64,000 nt of DNA from Podarcis raffonei (taxonomy: Eukaryota; Chordata; Lepidosauria; Squamata; Lacertidae): NCBI RefSeq assembly GCF_027172205.1, contig NC_070607.1, positions 7,078,001 to 7,142,000 on the forward strand, written 5' to 3'. The notes under the pieces are model-generated. The model was not told the origin of the DNA. It worked only from the letters and a program-made list of their open reading frames with translations, and ran no database searches. This document shows, piece by piece, positions 57,501-62,103 of this stretch. Each line of letters begins with the position of its first letter. Position 1 is the stretch's first letter. Made by a program: the position numbers and the translations under genes.

Positions 57501-59903
57501 CTCTGCAAGTGATCAGTTGAGAACTCTGGCAAGGAGGAGGGAAATCATGGTGGTGGTGGTCTCAAAACGGACAGTGCAATGGAAGAGAGGGGGGAAGTGC
57601 ACTGCAACCAATCAGTTCAGATCTTTTCCAAGAGCAACAGATTGCTTGATGGGAAGAGGTGGAGAAAGAGAAAGGGGATGACAGAAAAAGAAAGAGAGAA
57701 GACCTGCCTGCTTCTTGCCTCTGCTCCCAGCCACTTTTGGTCTACCAGCCACCAACATCTACCCTCTAGCGGATTACTCTCAGCGGAAGGCAAACTCCTT
57801 CATGGTTCCCCCTATCCCTGAGTTAAAATTGAACAATGTATTGACAAGGAGGGTCTTGAAAGGGCTGGTTTTCAAACAGTGGTGGCCACCGCTTTTGCCA
57901 AGTGCGCCACAAGTTAAACCCAAGTGTGAAAGAGAGCCAGCTTGCTGAATGCTGAGCAGCATACGCAGCCTCCCGTGGACTGGAATGGTTTGGCTCTGTG
58001 GGTGCAGGCAGCAGCATGAGGAAACAGGCCGAAGTGCAGACTCTAGGCCAGTCTTCCCCAGCCAGGTGCCCTCCTATGTTTTGGAGTACAACTCCCATCA
58101 TCCCTGATCACCAGCAGAACTGGCTGGGCCTTATAGGGGTTGCATCCAACATCAGGAGGGTGACAAGTTAGCAAAAGCTGCTCTAAGGTCATAGCTAGGT
58201 TCATGGGCATTCCTGCTCATCTCCAAGCACACCATCACCTCGGCTTAGCCACTCTTGTGTAACATACTTAATGGGCATTTCCCTAGCAGTCTCCATCACC
58301 CTTGCACTGTGGCTCCCAAATCCTAGCACTGCTATTGGTTATTGCAAAGAGGCATGTGACGTGCCAGGGCCCTATTAATTCCATTCTATTACCTTCCAGC
58401 TCCTGTGAGGCAAATCGGATGCTCTATCAGATATCGAAACTTGTTTCTGCGTACAGGATGTTGCCAGACCCCATCAGTAGTACGTATGCACCCCTGAAGA
58501 GTGAACAGAAAAGACTAGTTCAAGAGGTTCTTCGGGATCAGGTGGTAAGCAAAGACTACATCTCCAATACTGATAAGCCTAATGACACATTACACATAAA
58601 TGCACATAGCAGAGAGACCCTGTCAGCTGTTTCTTCTAAGACTTAGCTGAAGTCTTTTTATGAGCTGGCGAGAGATGCATGTGAAATATACATCAAAAAC
58701 AGGAAGGAGAACATGCAAAAGGCAGATGCGATAAAGGGATGGGTTCTTTATTTATACAACATGCCCAAAGCATGTTTATTTGTTTCTTACTGAACCAATC
58801 TCAAAAGTTTCTGTTGCTGAAAGCAGTTTGTGATATGTATGATAAGTAACAAAAGCTGAAGTACTAAAATCTCCTTAATAAAACTCTAAGTTGCCTGACA
58901 GTGCCCGTTCTTTGGCCCAACTACTGTCTCTTGCCTCCCCCACCATTCAGTGAACTTCAGGTTCTGAAGCATTTCTCATTCCACCATGTTCCAAATAATG
59001 CTCCCTCTTGCAAAGTGTTGTCCTAAAATACTGATGTCTATGTGCACCATTTCCCGAGACAGCACCTTTGCTTCTGCCAAGGATGGGGAAGGAGTTTTTT
59101 GGCTGCCTCTCCCCTCATCCCTGGCCAGGGCTGAGCAGAGTCGGGAGTCTGGCCCCCCGCGCCTGGTTCTTTTTTAAAAAAATAATATTTATTACTTTTA
59201 ATAAAAATAAGAAAACAGATAAGAAAGAACAAAAAAGAACAAATGAAACAATACAATACGAAAACAATACAATACATAAAAACACAACACAATAAATAAC
59301 AATACAATACATAAACAATACAGTGTATATAACTTTTCCCCAAATTATCTTTCATTTACTTGTTTCCTTGACCTCCTCACACCTCCCCTTTTTGTATTCT
59401 AGTTCAGTTATCTATTTCAGCAAATCCTTTCCATCTTTCCCTGTTTTTTATCCTCAAATTTATCTTAATATAATATAACTTTACCTTTCCTCTTTTCCTC
59501 CATTAAGAATGGTTCTGCACGCCTGGTTTTGCACTCCCGACCCAGGCAGGCTAGTCTGCTGCCTTCAGACGTGCTCTGGATCCGGTCCTGATCCCCATTC
59601 TCCGCTCTCACCTCCGCAGAAGGTTCGCGGCCTCGGGGCTGCCGGAGGGTCAGTCCGCCCGCTGCTGCATGGCGACCCCGCTGTCCTGAGGGGGAAGGCG
59701 CACGTGTGAATGGCCTCCCGGGCAGCTCCCCTTCTCCCTTCCCTCGCCCCCTGCTCGGTCCCCGGCGACCTCCATGAGGACTAGAAGCCCCGCCGGGACC
59801 TCGCCCCCCCCCCGCCCCGGAGCACCTCGGGGGGAGAAGCGGAGGAGAAGCGGCGGCTCCCTTTACCTCTCTCCGCGCGGTTCCCGGCCGCGTCTGTTGC
59901 CAT
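30493..59903 (-). CDS. AXDND1: AXDND1 gene (axonemal dynein light chain domain)
   Basis: Minus-strand gene placed tail to tail with NPHS2, as in other vertebrates. Eighteen exons were found through splice sites and phase. Listed 5' to 3' they lie at 58393-58493, 56316-56436, 55545-55630, 54188-54293, 51365-51487, 51168-51272, 50957-51077, 48601-48723, 46549-46715, 45091-45294, 43663-43756, 41327-41423, 37964-38074, 37668-37829, 35688-35825, 33794-33885, 32873-33021 and 30493-30581. Marker peptides are [49 protein letters not shown] and [20 protein letters not shown]. The middle is a long helical or coiled-coil stretch matching the dynein light chain (p28-like) family. The product is linked to axonemes and sperm flagella. 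The N-terminus and at least one internal exon are not located. About 735 codons are seen. Confidence 0.9.
30582..31324. other. AXDND1: AXDND1 last intron
   Basis: Unique-looking intron without a recognised feature. Confidence 0.5.
31325..31745 (-). mobile_element. RTE-like LINE 3' fragment
   Basis: Near-identical phrases to the copy at 15190, e.g. gagtccgtaagtgactg and aattctggatccacac. Broken frames. Confidence 0.6.
31746..32872. other. AXDND1: AXDND1 intron, no named feature
   Basis: No repeat border recognised. Confidence 0.45.
32873..33021 (-). CDS. AXDND1: AXDND1 exon
   Basis: The exon has 149 nt, acceptor tgctctttcag and donor gtatgg. It reads [20 protein letters not shown] and ends [14 protein letters not shown] plus G. 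It is highly charged, likely coiled coil. Confidence 0.88.
33287..33651 (-). mobile_element. Sauria-type SINE
   Basis: The tail aaaggtaaaggactcctgat at the left and the head gccacctgcgtcc at the right. Full length in an AXDND1 intron. Confidence 0.87.
33794..33885 (-). CDS. AXDND1: AXDND1 exon
   Basis: The exon has 92 nt, acceptor ttattccag and donor gtgagt. It reads [20 protein letters not shown] and ends EILEERL plus GT. The gtgagt donor is preferred over a gt two bases earlier because it completes Val in phase with the next exon. Confidence 0.87.
33960..34100 (-). mobile_element. MIR-like SINE fragment
   Basis: The part agacaagtgatgctcact and cagaatggggataaa is typical of MIR-like cores. 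The orientation is uncertain. Confidence 0.35.
34268..34900 (+). mobile_element. tRNA-derived SINE split by a solo LTR
   Basis: The left part has gttggactaggacctgggag and the right part resumes gggagtccagagttcaaatc, a B-box. It ends with ggtgggata. The LTR at 34323-34694 lies between, with gggag duplicated. Confidence 0.75.
34323..34694 (+). mobile_element. Solo LTR of an endogenous retrovirus-like element
   Basis: A fossil LTR of 372 bp bounded by TGTTAGGATA and TATCCCAACA. It has the 5-bp target duplication gggag on both sides (34318-34322 and 34695-34699). A TATA-like tgtatata and an AATAAA lie inside. No internal viral part remains, as after LTR-LTR recombination. Younger than the SINE it sits in; the family is not assigned. 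Confidence 0.85.
34900..35600 (+). mobile_element. LINE C-terminal fragment, clade uncertain
   Basis: The frame near 35072-35428 holds [20 protein letters not shown] and a Cys-rich end [20 protein letters not shown], as in LINE polyproteins with a zinc-knuckle-like tail. It ends gctggaaggtgggatataaa. Confidence 0.6.
35688..35825 (-). CDS. AXDND1: AXDND1 exon
   Basis: The exon has 138 nt, acceptor tttgtccttgcag and donor gtatgt. It reads [20 protein letters not shown] and ends [12 protein letters not shown]. Both ends are phase 0. Confidence 0.88.
36209..36717. mobile_element. CpG-rich repeat element with CCGTACGG motifs
   Basis: It is bounded by accaggggca and tgcccctggt. Between them some ten blocks combine ccgtacgg-like palindromes with gcgcatgtgcggcatcc-like phrases in both orientations. 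CpG density is far above the intron around it. No coding capacity is supported. Possibly a hAT-type MITE. Confidence 0.6.
36720..37667. other. AXDND1: AXDND1 intron
   Basis: At 36840-36900 the phrase ctacagttcccaggatgctt looks like a piece of another MITE. The rest is unnamed. Confidence 0.4.
37668..37829 (-). CDS. AXDND1: AXDND1 exon
   Basis: The exon has 162 nt, acceptor accgttttgcag and donor gtgagc. It reads [20 protein letters not shown] and then an acidic/lysine-rich part ending QKQALEAE. Both ends are phase 0. Confidence 0.88.
37964..38074 (-). CDS. AXDND1: AXDND1 exon
   Basis: The exon has 111 nt, acceptor tctttttccag and donor gtactg. It reads [20 protein letters not shown] and ends [10 protein letters not shown]. 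Both ends are phase 0. Confidence 0.88.
38124..38354. mobile_element. TA-flanked MITE, copy e
   Basis: Ends cagtggtacctcgggg and cccaaggtaccactg with TA on both sides. Confidence 0.82.
38355..41326. other. AXDND1: Large AXDND1 intron
   Basis: Mostly unique-looking. LINE tail-like phrases occur at 39165-39215 (gggcaggatataaattcaat) and old repeat pieces with cttacttctga near 39045 and 39260. No exon fits the phase here. Confidence 0.45.
41327..41423 (-). CDS. AXDND1: AXDND1 exon
   Basis: The exon has 97 nt, acceptor gtatttcctcag and donor gtaagc. After one base it reads [20 protein letters not shown] and ends LQQLERIK in phase 0. Confidence 0.86.
41424..42318. other. AXDND1: AXDND1 intron
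   Basis: No named feature except the microsatellite at its right end (42287-42317). Confidence 0.45.
42319..42651 (-). mobile_element. Sauria-type SINE inserted in an (AAT)n tract
   Basis: Full-length body with the tail aggtaaaggtaaagggaccc. Both flanks are (ataata) repeats that belong to the tail of the L2 copy to the right. Confidence 0.88.
42655..43090 (-). mobile_element. L2-clade LINE 3' fragment
   Basis: The minus strand encodes [20 protein letters not shown] and [13 protein letters not shown], then the tail with cagagtggctgaggggac and (att)n. Same subfamily as 10669-11140. Confidence 0.85.
43181..43197 (-). CDS. AXDND1: Candidate AXDND1 microexon (17 nt)
   Basis: A strong donor (GAG then gtaagt) and an acceptor tgtgtacag border 17 nt reading MYREK plus AG. 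This is exactly the phase needed to link the exons on either side, completing a Ser codon. It is inferred from phase and splice sites only. Confidence 0.35.
43663..43756 (-). CDS. AXDND1: AXDND1 exon
   Basis: The acceptor cctttaag completes a Leu codon and the exon reads [20 protein letters not shown], ending NDQLSHE. The donor gtaggt (phase 0) is listed because it fits the microexon below; gtgtcc four bases further is an alternative. Confidence 0.8.
43757..45090. other. AXDND1: AXDND1 intron
   Basis: Reading frames at 43943-44353 and 44077-44544 have no splice or family support. Confidence 0.45.
45091..45294 (-). CDS. AXDND1: AXDND1 exon
   Basis: The exon has 204 nt and donor gtaaga. It reads [20 protein letters not shown] and later [17 protein letters not shown]. 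Phase forces the AG after gatctgctag; a second AG 10 nt upstream would lead to a stop. The poly-T of the acceptor borders a repeat that starts about 24 nt away. Confidence 0.86.
45318..45632. mobile_element. Unclassified hairpin repeat, accgtattttt type
   Basis: The right end reads aaaaatacggt, the reverse of an accgtattttt start. The interior holds two good palindromes: gggagcccggcgggaag against cgcgccgggctccc, and ggagagcgagagggatcgg against its partner ending ctcgctctcc. A G-run is at 45369-45381. It abuts an AXDND1 acceptor. Confidence 0.55.
45633..46089. other. AXDND1: AXDND1 intron
   Basis: No feature recognised. Confidence 0.45.
46090..46465 (+). mobile_element. L1-like 3' fragment
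   Basis: An A-rich, frame-broken stretch ends in acaatcaataaaatgatttt, like L1 3' ends. Weak. Confidence 0.4.
46549..46715 (-). CDS. AXDND1: AXDND1 exon
   Basis: The exon has 167 nt, acceptor gattcattcag and donor gtgagtc. It reads [20 protein letters not shown] and ends [12 protein letters not shown] plus CT. Only this frame is open, so the previous exon must end in phase 0. Confidence 0.88.
46879..47227 (-). mobile_element. Sauria-type SINE with perfect 13-bp TSD
   Basis: The direct repeat tatttccacagta lies at 46866-46878 and 47228-47240. The copy is full length and looks young. Confidence 0.94.
47537..48535 (-). mobile_element. L2-clade LINE fragment interrupted by a hAT-like piece
   Basis: The left part (47537-47927) has gtatgccgcccttcattcaa and a region matching the [10 protein letters not shown]-type C-terminus. 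The right part (about 48262-48535) resumes with aaggctttataggtcaaaac. The two are continuous in an L2 map. 5' truncated. Confidence 0.75.
47928..48261. mobile_element. hAT-like MITE, one end lost
   Basis: It starts caggggtccccaaactaagg like a hAT end. Inside are gtgcatgcgcaagc and ccgtgcacatgcgcac phrases related to 50465-50889. No matching right end was seen. Confidence 0.6.
48601..48723 (-). CDS. AXDND1: AXDND1 exon with unclear 3' border
   Basis: The acceptor catttcag gives [20 protein letters not shown] in phase with the previous exon. The frame continues to [16 protein letters not shown] and then TAA. No GT lies where a phase-0 donor is needed. The conserved-looking part ends at ASQ (48622), where the next bases are GA. 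The start is well supported; the listed end is the last codon before the stop, not a proven border. Confidence 0.75.
48724..50462. other. AXDND1: AXDND1 intron
   Basis: Unique-looking sequence. No exon fits between the neighbouring exons, which join in phase. Confidence 0.5.
50465..50889. mobile_element. hAT MITE
   Basis: Ends caggggtcggcaacctaagg and tagggttgccgacctctg, flanked by atctaaag and atctaaca, a target duplication with the last two bases changed. The centre is rich in gcgcatgtgc motifs. Same family as 19605-19865. Confidence 0.88.
50957..51077 (-). CDS. AXDND1: AXDND1 exon
   Basis: The exon has 121 nt, acceptor ccccttcag and donor gtagct. It reads [20 protein letters not shown] and ends [12 protein letters not shown] in phase 0. 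It continues the coiled coil. Confidence 0.9.
51168..51272 (-). CDS. AXDND1: AXDND1 exon
   Basis: The exon has 105 nt, acceptor tcaactgcag and donor gtgagtt. It reads [20 protein letters not shown] and ends AVQDSEMNA plus AA. Charged heptad-like residues suggest a coiled coil. Both joins are in phase. Confidence 0.9.
51365..51487 (-). CDS. AXDND1: AXDND1 exon
   Basis: The donor gtgatg follows [13 protein letters not shown] plus AG. The frame opens after a TGA and reads [20 protein letters not shown]. The upstream border (acceptor after tgatggag) is chosen to keep [13 protein letters not shown] in the exon, but the tract is poor. A start at 51448 is the alternative. Confidence 0.7.
51488..51820. 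other. AXDND1: AXDND1 intron
   Basis: The missing exon between 51487 and 54188 was sought here and not found. A donor-like gtaagt at 51518-51523 (minus) is too close to the next acceptor to be used. Confidence 0.45.
51822..52187 (-). mobile_element. Sauria-type SINE
   Basis: Full-length copy with tail aaggtaaagggtaaaggacc and head cacccgcatccc. Imperfect flanking repeats around gacacctta. Confidence 0.87.
52188..52631. other. AXDND1: AXDND1 intron
   Basis: No feature recognised. Confidence 0.45.
52634..53496. mobile_element. Large palindromic TA-flanked MITE (863 bp)
   Basis: Ends cagtggtgcctcgcaagacg and cgtcttgcggggcaccactg between TA dinucleotides. The interior alternates gatctgaaaatgccagc-like, ccgggacagcggagaagtct and ggtccaggacctcttctgaa modules in inverted order. 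Same family as 22287-23030, with different core modules. Confidence 0.86.
53500..54187. other. AXDND1: AXDND1 intron
   Basis: No exon in the expected phase was found. Confidence 0.45.
54188..54293 (-). CDS. AXDND1: AXDND1 exon
   Basis: The exon has 106 nt, acceptor gccttgttag and donor gtaaat. The split Glu codon leads into [18 protein letters not shown] and it ends VTGVSQ in phase 0. The next located exon needs two incoming bases, so at least one exon between the two is unseen. Confidence 0.87.
54294..55544. other. AXDND1: AXDND1 intron
   Basis: No repeat border recognised. Confidence 0.5.
55545..55630 (-). CDS. AXDND1: AXDND1 exon
   Basis: The exon has 86 nt with donor gtgagtg. The acceptor chosen is tgtctttag, because it gives [14 protein letters not shown] in phase with the previous exon; the AG 8 nt downstream would break the frame. 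It ends RLEYYD plus GA. Confidence 0.88.
55631..56315. other. AXDND1: AXDND1 intron
   Basis: No repeat border recognised. Confidence 0.5.
56316..56436 (-). CDS. AXDND1: AXDND1 exon
   Basis: The exon has 121 nt, acceptor gtttttaag and donor gtgagtt. It reads [20 protein letters not shown], then a Gln/Thr-rich linker ending [10 protein letters not shown]. It joins the previous exon through a split Arg codon and ends in phase 0. Confidence 0.87.
56690..57018 (-). mobile_element. CR1 LINE 3' fragment
   Basis: It reads cagaatcatagaattgtgga on the plus strand, the reverse of the CR1 3' end. Typical CR1 phrases follow (tttgaagatggctatcatat, ccaggctaaacatacccaac). 5' truncated. Confidence 0.9.
57019..57270 (+). 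mobile_element. Sauria-type SINE, 3' truncated
   Basis: A complete tRNA-like head (gcgggtggcgctgtggtcta, B-box gttcaaatccc) and body end at ccacatgacccggaag without the usual tail. It sits at the edge of the CR1 piece. Confidence 0.85.
57271..58048. other. AXDND1: AXDND1 intron
   Basis: Purine-rich around 57440-57720. No gene supported. Confidence 0.45.
58049..58125. mobile_element. Palindromic MITE fragment
   Basis: The phrase gtacaactcccatcatccct matches one arm of the hAT-like palindromic MITEs. Confidence 0.55.
58393..58493 (-). CDS. AXDND1: AXDND1 exon (first one recognised)
   Basis: The acceptor follows a pyrimidine tract, ctgttcactcttcag, and the donor is gtaatag. The frame reads [18 protein letters not shown] then [15 protein letters not shown] plus AG, whose codon is completed as Arg by the next exon. 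Phase 0 at its start means coding exons lie upstream. The plus-strand reading frame here is a shadow. Confidence 0.88.
58494..59168. other. AXDND1: AXDND1 5' intron region
   Basis: Exons encoding the N-terminus were looked for and not recognised. Confidence 0.45.
59169..59519 (-). mobile_element. L1 3' UTR insertion
   Basis: On the minus strand the sequence is T-rich and ends with an A-rich tail (plus: ttttttaaaaaaataat). The phrase cgcctggtt lies on both sides (59160-59168 and 59520-59528) as a target duplication. It resembles the 3' UTR at 9600-10016. Confidence 0.65.
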
Positions 59904-60560
59904 GGGAACCGCGCGCCTCCGACAGGCGTCCCTCGCAGCGCCTGACAGGGCAGAGGCCGCTTCCGCCCAGAACTTGCGCCAGGCGCTCCCTACTTTCATC
60001 CCCGCTGTCCGCCGGCTTCTCTCTCACGCGTCCCAGTTTAGAAAGGTTGTTTTGTTTTGTTTTAAGGCACCGAGTTAGACGCCTTGACAACGGCGATGGG
60101 AGCCGGGAAGGGTCCTTGCCCTGAGAAGCAACGGAGCATGCGCGCCAGAAAAGGCCGGTCCGCCGCGCTTGCGCCCAAAGAGAGAGAAGGAAGGAAGGAG
60201 GGGCCGTGACGTGTCCGCCTCCCCTCCAGGCCAAGGACATGCGCACAGAGGGGGGGGGGGTCCCTTGTATATTCCCTGAGTCGAAGCATAGCTGGCAACT
60301 TTTCTCTTTTCTTGCGAGGAATCCTATTGGGAATAAGGGGATTTCCCTTGAAAAAAGGGGGAAGTGGACAGCCATGGCACGAATAGTAAAACCCAATGTA
60401 GAAAGTGTTTTGTGTCCCTTGCATGTCAGTAGAGCCCGTGGCTGTGAATGCAGCTGACAGCCGAGGGGCCACTTAAGGAAGGCGGAGTGGCCCCTTCCTG
60501 GATCGGAGGGGCTGGAGATCGCTCCCGCTGCAGCCCCACGCCTTGCCCTCCTCAATGTCA
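59560..60560 (-). promoter_or_regulatory. AXDND1: CpG-rich block, likely AXDND1 promoter
   Basis: CpG density and GC content rise sharply here compared with the AT-rich flanks, for example around 59610-60000 and 60480-60560. It lies directly upstream of the recognised minus-strand AXDND1 exons. There is no obvious TATA box. Promoter activity is inferred from composition and position. Confidence 0.65.
59867..59903 (-). CDS. AXDND1: Candidate AXDND1 first coding exon
   Basis: In the CpG-rich block an ATG with G at +4 starts [12 protein letters not shown] and meets a donor gtaaag after GAGAG. A second donor-like site (GGAG then gtgaga) lies at 59612, so alternative non-coding first exons are possible. 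No exon was found that carries either on to the exon at 58.4 kb. This is inference. Confidence 0.35.
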
Positions 60561-60905
60561 CAACCCCACACTCGCCTGCGGTCCCCTAATTTTATGAGGG
60601 GCTAATGCCATAACTGCAGCATGCAGTGGGAAATCTTCCCTGAGACCTGCCTATTGAGCAGTTGTGGTTGCTTTTTACTAAGATCGCCAGTCTTGATGTC
60701 TTATCAGTTGTAATTATGCGAGTCTTGCCCAGGGATATTTTTCTGGAAAAAGAGGTGCCAGAACTGGCCAGGATCGCCTTCTTCGTTCCCTTAGTTTTGG
60801 CCATGGTGCCCCATGGTGCTGCCAACGTTTCCCGTTTTTTAAGGGAAATTCCCTTATTCCGCATAGGATTCCTTGCAAGAAAAGGGAAAAGTTGACAGCT
60901 ATGCC
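60289..60905. repeat. Inverted repeat pair upstream of AXDND1
   Basis: The arm catagctggcaacttttctc with aggaatcctattgggaataa (60289-60375) recurs reversed at about 60826-60905. The arms are roughly 80 bp, about 450 bp apart. Repeat family unknown. Confidence 0.65.
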
Positions 60906-60909
60906 TTGG

Positions 60910-61860
60910 AGAGGTGCCAGAACTGAGTTCTGGGGAGTTCCAGCAGGAAAAAGGCCCGGTCTTGCCCCCTCCCTGCATTTGACAAGGCAGAGAGCATGAC
61001 CTGGGTTGCTTGTGGGCCCCTCCTGCCCTCCAAGTACAATAGGGATAAAACACAGGGAATTGCTGGGTCCTCCAGGGCTCTGCCCCACCCTGTCCCCCAA
61101 ACTGCAGTGTAGGGATAGCAGCACTAGAAGACATGCCAGGGTTTTGCCCTGCTCCCTCAACTGCTATTCACCTCACCCTTGAAACCTGCAAAAATTATCA
61201 GTGGGTTATCTTTAACCCTTTTCACCATAGCCCACCCCCAACCTCCCATTTAGGGATAATAGGTGACTGGTTTATAAAGGCCTACTTTTCATGGTAGGTT
61301 CTGCTATGAATCCAGATGGCCCCTTAGATGGGTTACATATAAAAGCATCTATCACTTCTGCCTGGAAAAGGGGAATCATAGTAGGGCAAACTCAGCCTGT
61401 TCAGTGGGCATCATAGGAGCCTATGCCTAAGGGCGAAGGTCCCTTCACTACCCCCAATATTTGAGGTGGCCACACACACACCCCAGTTGATGGGCATTCA
61501 AATAGTGTGCATACACCATATCATGTGATCAGTTTTGCAGGGTGGGGCTTACCTGCCCCCCCATATTTATTCAAGGCGGCACCCCAGTGGGCATAGAATG
61601 TGGAGTGTCTGGGGAGGGGAGCAGAGAAAGAGAAAACTGAAGGGGAGTCTAAATGTTAATGGCTGAAGCCCTGGACTAGCACACTGAACAGACACACTCC
61701 ACGTCTCAATGCACACCACAGATGCGCATAGATGATCATGATGATGATGATTTAGATTTGTAGCTGACCCTTCATCCCCAAATCCCAGGGCGGTTCACAG
61801 CAGAAAAATACAAAATGAGAATACAAAATACACCATAAAACAAAAATGGAGAATGGAGAA
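60910..61860. other. Intergenic, upstream of AXDND1
   Basis: A minus-strand frame at 60592-61134 has no motif support. No gene called. Confidence 0.45.
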
Positions 61861-61862
61861 TA

Positions 61863-62101
61863 CAGTGGCACCTCTGGTTATGTACTTAATTCGTTCCAGA
61901 GGTCCATTCTTAAGCTGATACTGTTCTTAACCTGACACCACTTTAGCTAATGGGGCCTCCCATTGCTGCTGCGCCGTCGCCACACAATTTTTGTTCTCAT
62001 CCTGAAGCAAAAGTTCTTAACCCAAGGTACTATTTCTGGGTCAGCGGAGTCTAACCTGAAGCGTCTATAACCTGAAGCATATGTAACCCGAGGTACCACT
62101 G
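61863..62101. mobile_element. TA-flanked MITE, copy f
   Basis: Ends cagtggcacctctggtta and taacccgaggtaccactg with TA on both sides. Confidence 0.82.
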
Positions 62102-62103
62102 TA

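Noticed and set aside
58302-58646. A 114-residue plus-strand reading frame with splice-like borders
   Set aside because: It lies opposite the AXDND1 exon at 58393-58493, which joins its neighbour in phase and reads a known family motif. The plus-strand frame is a shadow.
59863-60561. A 232-residue minus-strand frame across the CpG block
   Set aside because: Typical stop-poor CpG island sequence. Neither end nor motif supports a protein.
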